The notes beneath the pieces were generated by a model, which was not told where the DNA came from, did not search any database, and saw nothing but the letters and a program-made list of their open reading frames with translations. Position numbers and translations under genes: made by a program. A stretch of DNA of 64,000 bases from Edaphochlamys debaryana (Eukaryota > Chlorophyta > Chlorophyceae > Chlamydomonadales), in assembly GCA_016858145.1 (NCBI GenBank), contig JAEHOE010000025.1, forward strand, positions 744,001 through 808,000. Direction: 5' to 3'. This document shows, one piece after another, positions 33,160-45,723 of the stretch (within the stretch, counting starts at the first letter, position 1; each line of letters begins with the position of its first letter).

Positions 33160-34331
33160 ATGCAAGCCGCAGCAGGTAATTAGGCCACTGCTGAACATAG
33201 TCCGGCGGTGACCCACTGCGTGAAGGCCCACGCGATGCGAACCATCCATCCCCCGCCGCCATATTATTGCGGACCGCAGACGCGACTCCATCGGACAAGG
33301 TGGATGCAGCGCCTGAGGTCTTCGGAGGCGCCGGCACGGACAGCGGCAAGCGGAAGGAGTGCCCCATTTGCGTGATGTTCAAAGAAGGCGGCTGCGAAAC
33401 CGAGTTCAACGTGGGTCGCAATATCAATTGTTCGGGCGGGGCGGGATGGGGCGGGATGGGGCGGGGTGGGGGGGGCGTCCCGGGGCCGGGAGGCAAGGGG
33501 TGGGGGACCATGGGCGTGGGGCGTGGGGCATGGGCCAAGGCTTAGACCCAGGGATCCCAGGGAGGGGGAGGCGCGGCTGTATTGATTGCAAGTCAGGGCC
33601 AAGGTTCACAAGGGTATTCGAAGCCCGCTGTTGGATTGCGGCTGAGACTGCTGAGCGTACCGGCACAGGGTCTGGGGGGGGACCGACTGGTGTCTAAAGG
33701 ACTCACATATCAAGGCTCAACTTGGTGACCGTACCAGACTAAGCAACACCCGGGCCCCGCCCGCCTCGGTCATCTTGTTTTGGCTTGCAGGCCTTCATGG
33801 ACTGCGGGACCAAAGGGGAGACCGGGGAAGGCAGCTTCCAGGACTGCATACCGCTAGTGAGTACTGGATTGGAGGCAGCTGCGTGTGGCACCCCATGCGG
33901 GCACGGACTACCGGGCGGAGTGTTGTCACTGGGCTTGACAGCCAGTGAGCTGCTGAGGAGGGCGAGCAAGCGCGGTTGTGCACTGTTGGGTTGTCCGGGT
34001 CTTCCGAGTGGCCGCCCTCCGTCCTTCCTCACGGCCACCTTGCGTCCCCGTACCTGCTGCTCACTCCTGCCTCATGATCCGCCCCGCTCCTGCTTTCGCG
34101 CCTGCCGCTCCTCTTGCCCGCCCCCACACCTTTCGCCTGCGCTCGGCTGACCCCAAACCCATACCTTCATCATCTCCACCCTTCCCTGCTACTCCGCTCT
34201 AGTTTGAGTCCATGCGGCTGTGCATGCAGCGCAACCCCGCGGCCTTCGGCGAGGTGCTCAAAGACGTGGACGAGCTGGCGCGGACAAACACCGAGTACCC
34301 GCCGCCGCCGGCGCAGCCAGCCGCCCAGTAG
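33160..34331 (+). CDS. GCK-domain small cysteine-rich protein
   Basis: Four exons join in phase: 33160-33175, 33280-33410, 33791-33856 and 34203-34331, giving 113 residues. The core KECPICVMFKEGGCETEFN, then AFMDCGTKGE, FQDCIPLFESMRLCMQRNP, matches the plant GCK domain (Gly-, Cys-, Lys-rich), with paired cysteines on two helices. The fold is reminiscent of, but not the same as, twin-Cys intermembrane-space proteins. Function in the family is poorly known. The tail is Pro/Ala-rich (PPPPAQPAAQ). The start is inferred: the second exon's frame is open upstream but has no ATG. The ATG at 33160 splices in after only 16 coding bases through a GTAATT donor and restores the frame exactly. Confidence 0.78.
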
Positions 34332-35787
34332 CCGTGACGCCTGCAGGAGTCACAGGAGTGGCGCCCTAACGCATGAATGTACCGGTACATGCACGAGTGT
34401 GCTCGTAGAGTTACTTAGACAGGAAAGGCTAGGACATGAGAGTTGTGCCCTGAGGTTGCTTCCGCTCTGGGGCCTAAGGGGATTCGGGTCTGCGCGGCCC
34501 CTGGGCCCTGGCTGTGGACTGGGCGCTCTGGTCGAAGACCATAGGCCTCACTGGGGAAGGCCTCCCTTCCCGGGTCGCCCTGCGCGCCTTCGGTAAGGCT
34601 CAGCTTGCGGTGGACGTGGAGCCGGTTGGCGAGCACCGTGGCGCGCTGCGGCTTGGGGGCCGGGGTCTGCTGCTGGCAGCTGGCGGCGTCCTGTCGGCAA
34701 CGACTTCGCGCCGCAGTCGCGAGCGGCTGCGCAACGGAGGACGTCTGGGTTCGGGCAGAGAGGCATGAGGAGAGGTCCGAGGACTGAGGGTTGGGGCGAC
34801 GGTCCGGGGTGGGCGGCGCCGTCTGCCTGCTCGGCAGTCCGCAGCGCATGTGGGGAGGGCGGGGAGGGTTGAGGTTGAGAGCCCGCCCTCGGGTATGTCC
34901 GCCGGGTAGTGCTGGTAGCTGTAAGCGGTCTCAGGGCGTCAGGCGGGTAGAGTGCACGGCGCTTCTGGCTAGGTCGAGCAGTGTCATGGGTACTTGATCA
35001 GCTGGGGTCGCAGGATGATCGAAGTGTAACTGAAGCTGAGCGCTATATCCCGTGGTACGTGATGGAGACCCGTTGTCGAAAGGCCGCTGCTGAACCACCA
35101 CCACCACCGCCCCCGGGTGCAAGCTGATGATGGTGGCAATTCGGTCGGGAGATTCTGGAGGTGCTGAAGCTATGGACTTGCCGGCCACCCCGCAGTGCTC
35201 TGCGCTGCATTGCGCCTTGCTTTAAACCCCGCAGTCAGCCGGTTGGTGGAGCGGCTGGTGGTTGGGTGGTTGCCTCCACCAACGGCGTCAACCGGCGCGG
35301 GTGGTTGAGGGCGTTACGCGCTTACCTGAACCCGTTTGGGCACGACTTTCTGTCAAGTGTCACAGCAAGGTATGCGCATAGCAGCTCGACGTCGGGGGAG
35401 GCGGTTGCACCGCGTGGGGCCGAGCATGTCAAGTGTCGCAGCATGTCCGCGAGCTGACTCCCCGCCACGGCGACTTGGCTGGAGCCTGTGGCTGCCAGCA
35501 TGCTTATTGGTAAAATGTGGGTGAGTCTAGGTACCGTGCGGGTGTCCGGTGAGCACTTGGCATAAGCTTCCGCACGCGCGAGTCAGCGCTGACAGCGCCC
35601 GCTATTATGGCACTCGTCGCGTGGACCGCATTGCATGTCCGAGCCCCAATGCGTTCCCACCACCGCTTACGGCTTACCCGGGAGCGCACGTAGGGACCCG
35701 AAAGCGACCGTTATACGCTCACTGCGTGACCCGTCCTTGACGCACTCGGTCGCTCTTCTATCGCATTGCGCTCTCCTCGCTCCAACA
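34332..35787. other. GCK 3' UTR, intergenic DNA and malate-synthase promoter
   Basis: No gene recognised. Plus-strand TGTAA motifs at 34920-34924 and 35025-35029 are candidate polyadenylation signals for the GCK gene. The right end should contain the malate-synthase promoter and leader. Confidence 0.45.
34920..34924 (+). terminator. Candidate TGTAA polyadenylation signal of the GCK gene
   Basis: TGTAA about 590 bases after the GCK stop codon. A second copy at 35025 is an alternative. Confidence 0.4.
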
Positions 35788-36531
35788 ATGGCCGGTGCAT
35801 TGAGGTGCAAGCTGCAGGCAAACCGCAGTTCGGTTGTGTCGACCCTTCGGTTGCATACTCAGCCGTCGTGCAACGCAGCCCATTTCAACCGGGCCCCGAC
35901 GAGCGCACACCTTAACTCCGCAGACACTCGCTCCAATTGCACCCGTGCTACTCGCAAACCGTGTCGGGTCGTCAGCGCTCGGGCTCAGGCACCCTCGCTC
36001 ACGGCACCCAGCCCCGAGCACGTCGCTGCAGCCCTCGACAAGCAAGCAACCATGGTGCAGACGGTGCCGGGTGTTACCATCCTGGCCCCGGTCTCGCAGC
36101 AGCATGCCGAGATACTGAGCGCCGAGGCGCTTTCCTTCGTGGCGCTGCTGCACCGCATCTACAACCCGCGTCGCAAGGCGCTGCTGAAGCGTCGCGATGA
36201 CCGCCAGAAGGAGCTCGACGCCGGAAAGTGAGCTCGCCCGGGTGTGGCGGGTGGATCTCGCATGCCACGAGGGATGGCAGGCGGTCGGCGTCAGCCAACG
36301 GGTGCCGGGCGACACCCTGCAAACACGCGCGCGACGGGCCGCGATGCGACTGCGATAATCCTCTCAAACGTGACATGACGCCCAAACATGACGCCCAAAC
36401 CCGCGGTCGCGCGCAGGCTGCCTGACTTCCTTCCGGAGACGGCCGCGGTGCGCGCCGACCCGGGCTGGAAGTGCGCCCCGCCCGCGCCCGGCCTGGTGGA
36501 CCGCCGCGTGGAGATCACGGGCCCCGTGGAC

Positions 36532-36566
<35 letters not shown>

Positions 36567-39500
36567 GACCCAGTTCATGGCCGACTTCGAGGGTGAGTCG
36601 GTCGGAGGGCCCCAAACTCCAAGGGGCCTTGCTTGCACCAGGCCCCCCCCGCGCGACGCCGGCTATCCATTTGCCGCACCGCCCCCCCTTGGGGAGCGCC
36701 CGCCTGCTGCGCCGGGCGCCAGCACGAGCCTGCCAGGGCATGTAGTTAGGGCCCCAGTAGGCTCCCAGCCCCCGCCCGGTGGCCCGCTGCTCGCCCCCGC
36801 CTGCCCCCCACCGTCCGCGCCCCACCCCCCTCCCCCCCTCCCCCCCGTCCCCCTCCCCTAGACTCGCACGCCCCCACGTGGGCCAACAACCTGGACGGCC
36901 AGGTCAACATGCGCGACGCGGTGCGCCGCTCCATCTCATACACGGGGCCCAACGGCAAGAGCTACAAGCTGAGGGACGACGGCAAGCTGGCCACGCTGCT
37001 CGTCCGGTGGGTGGTTGGGGCGGTTGGTGGTTCGAACCGTCGGCAGAGTGTTGACACTCGGGAGGCAGGCATCCGTAGCGACGCACGTGGCGCCACCTGA
37101 CGCCCCCGCCTCCCTCGCCCCAACCCACCCTCGCCCCTGCCCCCACCCTGCAGGCCCCGCGGCTGGCACATGCAGGAGTCGCACCTGCTCATCGACGGCG
37201 AGCCCTGCTCCGCCTCGCTGTTTGACTTTGGGCTCTACTTCTTCCACAACGCGCGCGCCTCCCTGGCGGTGGGCGAGGGGCCCTACTTCTACCTGCCCAA
37301 GATGGAGAGCCACCTGGAGGCCAGGTGGGGGGGGGCGGGGGGGGGTAAGGGGGAGAGTGCATGCGGGGGCTGAGGGTTTCCGTGGGACCGAGAACGCAGT
37401 GTCATGGTACTTGAGGCCGCATGCCTCACCCCCATCGCCTCACCCCCATCGCCCCCGCATCCCGCCGACTCTTTTCCCCGCCGCCCTGACCTCAACCCCG
37501 CCTCACCCCGTTTCCGCCCCTTCCCCCCCCAGGCTGTGGAACGACGTCTTCAACACGGCCCAGGACTGCCTGCGCATCCCCCGCGGCACGGTGCGCGCCA
37601 CGGTCCTGATCGAGACGCTGCTGGCCTCGTTCGAGATGGAGGAGATCCTGTACGAGCTGCGGGACCACTCGGCGGGTGCGTGGGTGGTGGTTGATGGGAT
37701 GGGGAGGCGGGAGGCGGGAGGGACTGGGGGCGTGCGGTTAAGGGGAGGGCAGAGGGACTGTTGCCCACCGAGGTCCTGATGCCGCCTCGGCTGTCCTCGA
37801 CGTCCTCTTCCTCGCATCCATCCCCCCAGGCCTCAACTGCGGGCGCTGGGACTACATCTTCTCGTTCATCAAGAAGCTGCGCAACCACCCGCAGGTGGGG
37901 GTGGGATGGGGAGGAAAGGCGGGGGCTTGTGCGGGCGCTTCAAGTGGCGGTGCGGTCGAGGAAGGATATCCCCCGGGGCGTGTCTGTGCGCGATCGGCCC
38001 TCACTCCGAAGTCGTAAGGAGACGTGTGAGGACAGCGCCTGCGGCGGAATGCGAAGGCCTGAAGGAATGAATGCCTGGGCCCTGCCGCTGTATCCAGCTC
38101 CGCCACGCCCCCCCATACACCCCTCCCCCCCCCCCCAGTTTGTGCTGCCCGAGCGCGGCGCCGTGACCATGACGTCCCCCTTCATGGACGCATACGTGCG
38201 GCTGCTCATCAAGACATGCCACAAGCGGTGAGGGGGTCTGCTATGGGGGGGGGAGACTTCGGGGGCGAGTTTCGGAGGGGGTTTGGGCGGATGCGCTCGG
38301 GTGGCAAGGGCTCGGGGCTCGTGCAGGGCCTGGCCAGGGCGCGTCATGAGCGGAGGGCTTGAGCCAGGAGCGGAGGGCATGCAGAATGGGGCGGAGGGCA
38401 TGCGGGGTTGTGACTGTATTGCGTTTTACTCCACCCCCGGCACCCTCCCCTTCCCCTCCTCCCCCCCCCAGCGGTGTGCACGCCATGGGCGGCATGGCGG
38501 CGCAGATCCCCATCAAGAACGACCCCGCGGCCAACACGGCGGCCATGGCCAAGGTGGGGGGGTGGGGGGCGTCTTGGGAGAGGGAGTGGGGAAGGGAGCA
38601 AAGCGCAGGTGAGCGGTGCGGCCGGGAGCCTGGTTGCGGCTGCGAGGGTGGGGGCTGAGTCACCCAGGAGGCGGTGTTCGAGATACCCGCGGCTGTCTCG
38701 GGGGCTCGGGCTGAGGCGTGGGCGAGGGAGGAAAGTGGAGAGCGGGGAGCGAGCCTGCCAGCGACCTGCCTTTTCGTGCTCCTGCACCCGCACAGCTGAG
38801 TCACACGCTCTGCAGGGTGCGGGTCCCGGTCCTCTGCTCGACCCGAGCCCGCCGCCTCACACCACTTACCTCCTTCACCCTCCGTCGCCCCCCCCCCAAA
38901 CGCAGGTCCGCGCCGACAAGGAGCGCGAGGTGACTGCGGGCCACGACGGCACGTGGGTGGCGCACCCCGACCTGGTTCTGATCGCCCTGGAGATCTTCAA
39001 CAAGTGAGGGGGGGATGGAGAGGGGAGGGAAGGGGGGATCAGGAGGTGGTCGGCAAGTGAGGGGGGGGGAGGGGATGTGTGGGGAGGAGGGGGGAAGAGC
39101 AGGGGGGTGGCGGTGATGATGCGGGACCGGGACACCTGAGTGGAATGCCCGCACGTGCCCCCAAACCCATCCCCGGCCTCTTTCCCCCCCCCCCCCAGGC
39201 ACATGCCCCAGCCCAACCAGCTGCACGTGCGGCGGGAGGACGTGCAGGTGCGGGGGGGGGGGAAGGGGAGCGGGTGAGGGCCGCTCAGTAGCTCTTCACG
39301 GCACAGCCACGCAGGCCACAGCATCAACAGCCTCACAGCCACCCCGCCTCCCCCTCCCACCTCTCCTCACCTCCCCCTCCCCACCCCACCCCCTTCCCCC
39401 CCAGGTGACCCAGGCCGACCTGCTCAACCTGCAGGGCGGCCGCTTCCTGGCCGAGGGCGGCATCACGGAGAAGGGCCTGCGCGACAACATCTACATCGGC

Positions 39501-40243
39501 CTGGCCTACATGGAGGCCTGGCTGCGGGGCAGCGGCTGCGTGCCCATCCACAACCTCATGGAGGACGCGGCCACGGCGGAGATCAGCAGGTGGGGGGAGG
39601 GAGAGGAGGGGGGGGGCAGGGGAGGGGGGAGAGGGGGCGGGCGGAGGGGGAAGAGAGGGGAGAGGGCCTGCTGGGTGTGCTCGGTGCGGTGGGGTGGGCA
39701 GGGGAGGGGTTGCTGTGCATGGGGGTTGCTGTGAGCGAGGGCGCCTTGCATGAAACGCGTCTCTCCGCCCGCGCCCTCGTCCGCAGGTCCATGCTGTGGC
39801 AGTGGGTGCGGCACGGCGCCAAGACGCGCGATGGCAAGACGGTGACGGCGCCGTGGGTGCAGCAGCTGCTGCGGGAGGAGCTGGACGGGCTGCGGGCCAA
39901 GGTACGGACGGCGGGGGGTAGCAGGAGGGGGGAAGAGCTCGAGGCGGGCTCGGGAGCCACAGGGCAGCGGAGAGGGTCAGCGAGGGCCTTGCTGGGAAGG
40001 CACGTGCTACCGCCACGCTCGTGCTCGTCACGGCGGAGCTCACGTCAGCCCCACCTCTCACCCCCGCCCACCCACCCCTGTCCTCCCTCCCCTCCCCAGA
40101 TGGGCCCCGAGGCCTATGCCCGTTCCAAGTACGACCTGGCCGCGCAGCTCTTCGAGTCGACCTGCCTGGGCGGCCCCTACAGCGACTTCCTGACGCTGCT
40201 CTGCTATGACCACATCGTGGCCAAGCCCGCGGCGCGCATGTGA
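35788..40243 (+). CDS. MAS1: Malate synthase (glyoxylate cycle)
   Basis: Thirteen exons join in phase: 35788-36227, 36417-36592, 36862-37006, 37154-37324, 37533-37675, 37830-37894, 38139-38227, 38472-38553, 38906-39003, 39199-39247, 39405-39589, 39787-39901 and 40100-40243. They encode 633 residues. The family signature [16 protein letters not shown] is intact, as are [42 protein letters not shown] and [19 protein letters not shown]. It condenses glyoxylate with acetyl-CoA to give malate, allowing growth on acetate. Usual length is ~530-560, so there is an N-terminal extension of ~85 residues: Ser/Arg/Ala-rich and organelle-presequence-like, with RVVSARAQA at residues 60-68. The last three residues, Ala-Arg-Met, fit a weak peroxisomal PTS1. 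An internal ATG at 36052 (Met89) could give a form without the extension. Confidence 0.95.
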
Positions 40244-42310
40244 GGCGGAGGACGCTGATATGGGAGGTGCGCAGGTGGCCGAGGCGGGGTGGGAGAGGCA
40301 GAGGCGCGGAAGGCGGAGGCGCGGAGGGGCGGGGACGGGGAGGCGGAGGTGGAGGCGGGACCTGAGGGTGAGGCGGAAGGCGGAGGCGAGTGTGGAGGGG
40401 CAGGCGGGCGCGGGTCGGCCCTGACCCTGCGGCCGAGCCCCTGGTGCCTGGGACCGGGCGCGTGCGGCGTTGACGTGTTGGCAGACCGCATGGCGGCTTG
40501 ACACTGTGTAGAGCAGTTATTGATGCATAGACAGGCGATGTTGGCTTGTTGTGCGGGTTAGCAGGCAGCGTGTACTATTGTGCGGGGTAGGCGTTGAAGC
40601 GGGATGACGCATTGCAGCTGCATCCTGCTTTGCTTTGTACATGAATGGTCTCTGTGTTGTCTGTCATGGTCCAGAGGTGGGTGTTGCCAGGCAAGCAAAA
40701 TAGCAGCCAGGCGTCTTGCCGGAAGGTTGGTCGCTCAGCAGGTGTCAACGAACTGAGAGAGAGGAGGGTTTGGGGTAACACGGTCGTGCGCCGTTGTGCA
40801 AGGCATACTGCACCCGGGGCAGATTCTTTGTGCGTTTGTTGGTGAACTATGGTCTTTGGAGATGGCGCGGCCTTTCCGCAAGGTTGTCCTGGACCCCGGG
40901 CGGACGAGGGCGGTTGCGGCCAGCACCAAGGTGCTTCGTGCAGGAATGAGGATATGGTCTGCCTGTCCAGTATCAGGGTAGCGCCCCGCCCACGGAGCTC
41001 GTTCACCAGAAGGCTAGCTTATGGAGCACCCCCTACGAACCCAAGCCACGCCCCAAGCCACACACGCAGCCAGCACACGCACACCACCACCACATACCAT
41101 ACACATCCAGGGGAAGCCTCAGCCCAGGGCACTGCCATGTGGACTGCTCCTGAGCAGCTTCAGAGATACAGCCCCCCTCACAGAAGCTTAGCAGGAGGGC
41201 TTCCCTATGAAGCCTTGGCCCTTGCAAGGTCCTGAAGGGTCATCAGTCCTCTCCTCCGCAGAGGCAAGGAGGTTGTCCTCGCAATGCAAGGTACAAAGCG
41301 AGGCTACTTAAGACTACCCCGTGGCTTAAGAGTAACCCTACCTTTTTGGTAGCGCCAGCCGGGGGGCTCAGCCCTCCAGCAGGGTTGCCCCGTGTCGTAG
41401 AAGCCTAGCAGACAGGCTCTCCCCCAAGCCCATGCCCTTCAGCTTCTAAACCCCGTCGGATCGGTACGGACCAATCCGGTTTTGGCGACCCGGGCAGAAA
41501 CCCCACAACTGCGGCTCGTGACGTCTTCAGGCACCTTGCGCTCGGGTTGTCAGCGGGCTTGACGTGCACATAGACAAAGCTCCGAGCCTGACTGAGCCGA
41601 AGCGGGCTAGGGGCTTTGCGCGTTCCGACCATTTTGTCGGTCTTCCGGCCGCGGCGCGGGACACAATCCATCATCCCACTTCACGCGTACGTCGCGACCC
41701 CGGCGCGGCGAGAGAACCACTGTAGACACGTGCCTGTAAGCAGTTTTGTAGTCCCTTATCACGCGGGTGTCGCGCAGAGCTGTTAAGCGTTGTTAGCCCA
41801 CGGACCCCGTGCCGCCGTAGACCCTCGCCGGCCAGTCGAGGGCGTTTCTTCCGCGAATTGCTCCCGCGGAGCATAATTGGCAAAGAACATACGTACTGCC
41901 TACGCATAGCTGGAGCAAGGGACTCCAGCGAGCGACGCTTCAGCCTTGAGACCAGGCCGTGTCTTTATCCTCGCCATAGCTCTAGACGCTGCACAGCTGT
42001 TGTTTACAAGCCACTTATACTATTGCGGTGACGGCGAGGAGCAGCTGCGAGCCAGAAGCCAGGCATCATGTTCGACTCAGGCAAGCTGGGAACCCAATTC
42101 AAGCTGCCCAATTGCCGCCACATACAGACCAGTTCGATGGTGCCACAGCAAAGGCCCTGAAACGGGCGACCAAGGTGAACACTAATATGTTTGGTTTCCC
42201 CTTGCGGGCTCGCAGGGAGTCGCCGTGTGGGTGGCATCCTTGCCTTTGTTGACTCCGGTGTGAAGCACGGGGGTCCGGCAGGTAATCCCCCCTTTCTGTG
42301 TGGCGATGCC
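40244..42310. other. Malate-synthase 3' UTR and intergenic DNA; 5' part of the bZIP gene may begin here
   Basis: No gene recognised with confidence. A TGTAA motif lies at 41735-41739. The bZIP frame is open upstream of 42311 (through about 42191) without an ATG, and several possible splice sites lie between 42090 and 42310, so an additional 5' exon may be present. Confidence 0.4.
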
Positions 42311-44850
42311 ATGGAGCTCGAGTCCGCATCAGCGGGCCTCGGGCCAGGCTTCATCAGTGGAGCCGCGCTTGGCGCCCTGGCGCGTACCACGAGCGCGCCA
42401 AGCAGGTCAGCTGGGCGTTTCGTGGCTGCAGGGCTGGGCCTCCTCAGGTCCGGCATGTCGACGTCCGCGAAGGTCGTTCGCCCGTCTGTCCACGCCCGTC
42501 TGTCCACGCCCGTCTTAGGGCGCCTAATCCCGATCTCCATCCCTGCAGATTCCTCGCTCTCGCTGGTCAGCTGGGGGGTTTCCAACAGAGCCTCAACCAC
42601 GCAGCCCCCTCGGCTGAGCAAGGCGCCGCGCCCCACGAGGCACGCGGCCTGGACGCCGCCCCTGGAAGCGGCGGCTGGGGCGCCTCCGGAACAACCCTAG
42701 CGCCTCCTGGCGAGGTACGTGAACAGTTGGGCGTACCGCGACCACATGGTTCACAGCAAAACCGTGTTCGAACAAGGGGTGATTACTAAGAGTTCCACCG
42801 CCTCGCACCGGATGTACTGCGCGACATGCCTGAGCGCCCTCCTCTCCTCGCCCCAACCCGGCGGCCACGCCCACACACCGCCCCCCGCTGCACGCACAGG
42901 ACTTTACGGCCGTCATGCTGCAGACCCTCTACGCCCAGGGCGAGCGGCCGGCAGCCCGCGCCGGAAAGGGCCTCCTGCCCGCCGCCGGCATCAAGCGAGA
43001 GGCGCCCGTGCTCTCTGCACCCCTGGCCCGGGGCGTGACGGGCGACTGGGGCCACCTGGCGGCCAGCCTAGCCGGGGGCCTGTCGAGCCCCTACGCCGCC
43101 TCCACCTCCCTGACCCACTCAGGGCCGCTGGTGAACCTCCCTGGCGTCATGCAGCCCGCGGGCGTGGCTGCGTCACCTCCGCCGGGACTCGGCAACACAC
43201 CCTCGCCGCCGCCCTCCTCCGTCTCGCCCGGCGCCAGCCCCGCGCCCAAGTCCGCGGCCCTGCCGCCCCTCCTCAACGGCCTCAGCCTGCAGCCGCTCCG
43301 CACCGCGCCGCCGCCGCAGCCCCTCCACCACCCCTATAGCCCCCACGCCTCCCCCCACCACCCGCACTCCCACAACCAGCGGGCCACGTCGCTCCCCCAG
43401 GGCGCGCAGCTGGCGGCGGCGCGTGTCTCTGCCGCGGGGCAGCCTCTCGACCCCATGACCATCGACTCTACCTTTACCGCCGGCGCCGTTGCGGGCCAGC
43501 TCGCGGCCGGCTTTTCCATCAACCCGGCCGAGGCCCACCACAGGCCCCACTCCACCGGCGCCCGCTTGCCTGCCGGCCCCGGCGGCATGGCCGTGGCCCA
43601 GGGCCCGCTCGCCATCCTCGCCGCCGCCGGCAGCAACGGCCCAAACGCGGTGGTGCCGAGCGTCCCGGCCTCCATCTACGGATGGAGCGCGCTCTTCGAC
43701 CCCGCCACCACCAACCCGGCGGGCGCTGACAATGAGGACGTCGCCGAGACCGCGGCTGCGGCGCGGCCAGGCGGTGGCGGCGCGACGGCGGGCGGCCTGC
43801 CGCACCGCGGTCGGGCCAGCGGCGGCAGCAAGTCAGCCACCGCCAGCGGCAGCACGAGTGGCAACCTGCCCGATGCTCTCGAGGCGGCATGCGAGGCAGC
43901 GGAGGCGGTGTACACGCCCCCCGCCGGCGGAAGCAGCGGCAGCGGCAGCGGCGGCGGTGGCGGCGGCCCCGAGTCGAGCAAGGACCTGGAGGTGCTGGCG
44001 CAGCGCTTCCGCAGCCGCCCCGGCCGCGTGCCCAAGGCCGTCGCCAAGCTAGGACCCATTGCGGAGCTGGCCAAGAGTGAGTGGCACGACAAAGGATTCT
44101 GTTCGAGATCGGCAGCAGACGCGCTGGGCGGGTCCCTGTATCCTCGCCAGTCAAGACACCGGCCATGTTCCCCGCTCCCTCCCCTCATCCCCATCCCTGC
44201 GCCCCTGCCCGCTCCCCCTTCACTGCCCTCCCGCCCCAGGCGCCGCCAACGGCAAGATCAAGCTGCAGCGGGAGGAGCTGCAGGAGCTGGTCCGCACCGT
44301 GGAGACGGGGCTGGCGCAGGCCGAGTCGGAGCAGAAGGTGGGTGGGGACAGGGTGGAGGCGGGGCTGTTGGGGAGGGACCAGGGGCGGCTGGAGCCGGGG
44401 GCCTGGGTATTGCATGCCGCGGCGGGGTATGGGAACTGCCTGGCATTGCGATGGCTCCCTAGAACCGTGGGTGTGTGGCTCAGCTTGCCCTCTCTTCCCC
44501 CACCTCCTGCCTTGGCACCAGGAGGACAGCCGCGCCCGCAACCGGGTGGCGCAGCAGCGCTTCCGCAACCGCCAGAGGGTGAGCGGGGGGGGGGGCCCGC
44601 GCAGGGCCTGGGCAGGACAGCCCTCGGGGCTGAGGACGCGCATGGCCGGTCGCTGGTGGAAGCGGTCCTGCACCTCCCGAATCCACCCTCCATGCCCGCC
44701 CGCCCTCTGCCGCGACTGCCCCCTTCCGCTCCCGCGCCGCGCCCGCAGGAGACCATCAGCCAGCTGCAGACCAAGGTGGAGGAGCAGGAGGCGCTGATCG
44801 CAGAGCTGCAGGCCAAGGTCCAACTGCTGGAGGCCAGCGGGCAGCGCTGA
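42311..44850 (+). CDS. bZIP transcription factor with C-terminal zipper
   Basis: Six exons join in phase: 42311-42405, 42549-42714, 42900-44076, 44240-44337, 44522-44578 and 44749-44850, giving 564 residues. The N-terminal ~480 residues are Ala/Pro/Ser/His-rich and probably disordered regulatory sequence. The basic region SRARNRVAQQRFRNRQR (one 57-base exon) contains the invariant N-x7-R and resembles AP-1/YAP-like and algal bZIPs. The next exon carries a short zipper with d positions Leu, Gln, Leu, Leu and a positions Val, Ile, Val, then LEASGQR and stop. A pre-helix, KIKLQREELQELVRTVETGLAQAE, precedes the basic region and may extend the coiled coil. It should bind DNA as a dimer in the nucleus; targets are unknown. 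The ATG at 42311 is chosen because its exon splices in the correct phase; the 5' end is uncertain. Confidence 0.85.
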
Positions 44851-45368
44851 GCAGAGCGCGCCGGCCGGCCGCTGGGGCAACTAAACGAATGTGCCACGAC
44901 GCTTGATTCAAGAAACTGAGGTGGCACGCACGATGGGGAAAGCGGCAGGTGCAGCACGACGGAGACATGCGCTGCCACCGACTGTGGCCCCGCTGCCGCC
45001 GCCAGCGAACGCAGGTCCTGAGGTGCGCTGAGTGAGGCTCAGCAGGAATGGTTTTTGCGACTGAGCGCTCAATGCCCACGCCGTTTCCAAGACCCTACTA
45101 GCGAGTACGGCATGTAGGACATGGCTAACGCCATGTGACGCGGCGGAGCGCATCACCAGTAAGGTACTGCTCAACAGCACGGCTAAGGAGGAGGGAGTCG
45201 TCAGGCGATGCCCCCTGCAAAGGCGTCGGGCTCTCCGTGGGTTTTGAGAAGAGGGGAAAGCTGTAGGCAGCGCCCCCAAGTTACGATGGCCAGTCGGGGC
45301 TTGACCTTTTCTTGCAAGGGTTTGGGGATGGAGTGATGCGGGCTGTTGAGCCCTGGTTTGTGATGCCT

Positions 45369-45401
45369 GGGGCGGGCGGGCGGGTGGGCGGGCGGGCGGG
45401 C
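45369..45401. repeat. (GGGC)n simple repeat
   Basis: GGCGGGCGGGCGGGTGGGCG-type tetranucleotide repeat, about eight units with one substitution; a possible G-quadruplex former. Confidence 0.85.
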
Positions 45402-45718
45402 TGTGCTGTTTCAGGGCGGAAGCGGGCCTACGTCCTTGCAAGGACGTAGCTTGCCCCAACGTCAACCCATGCCTGTGGTTTGGACTGGTTCGGTGCACGG
45501 AACTGGGGTGGCACTGAGCCCCAGCGGGCAGCATCGACGAGGAAGGATTCAGGGCATGTGCGGGGGTAAGAATCTATGGCATGGATGGATGGCTCGATCT
45601 CGTAAGTATGTCCCGGTGGCTTTGCCAGTCTACGTCTGGGCTGGTTTGGGTTTTTGGTGTGCGTGGGGGGCCCATGGCTCTTTCGTCGTGGGTAAGTGGG
45701 CTGGCGAGCGAGGAGCCT

Positions 45719-45723
45719 TGTAA
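45719..45723 (+). terminator. Candidate TGTAA polyadenylation signal of the bZIP gene
   Basis: First clear TGTAA after the bZIP stop, about 870 bases downstream; positional assignment only. Confidence 0.35.

Noticed and set aside
37028..37040. tRNA T-loop-like GGTTCGAACCG
   Set aside because: It lies inside a malate-synthase intron and no acceptor stem, D-arm or anticodon arm can be built around it.
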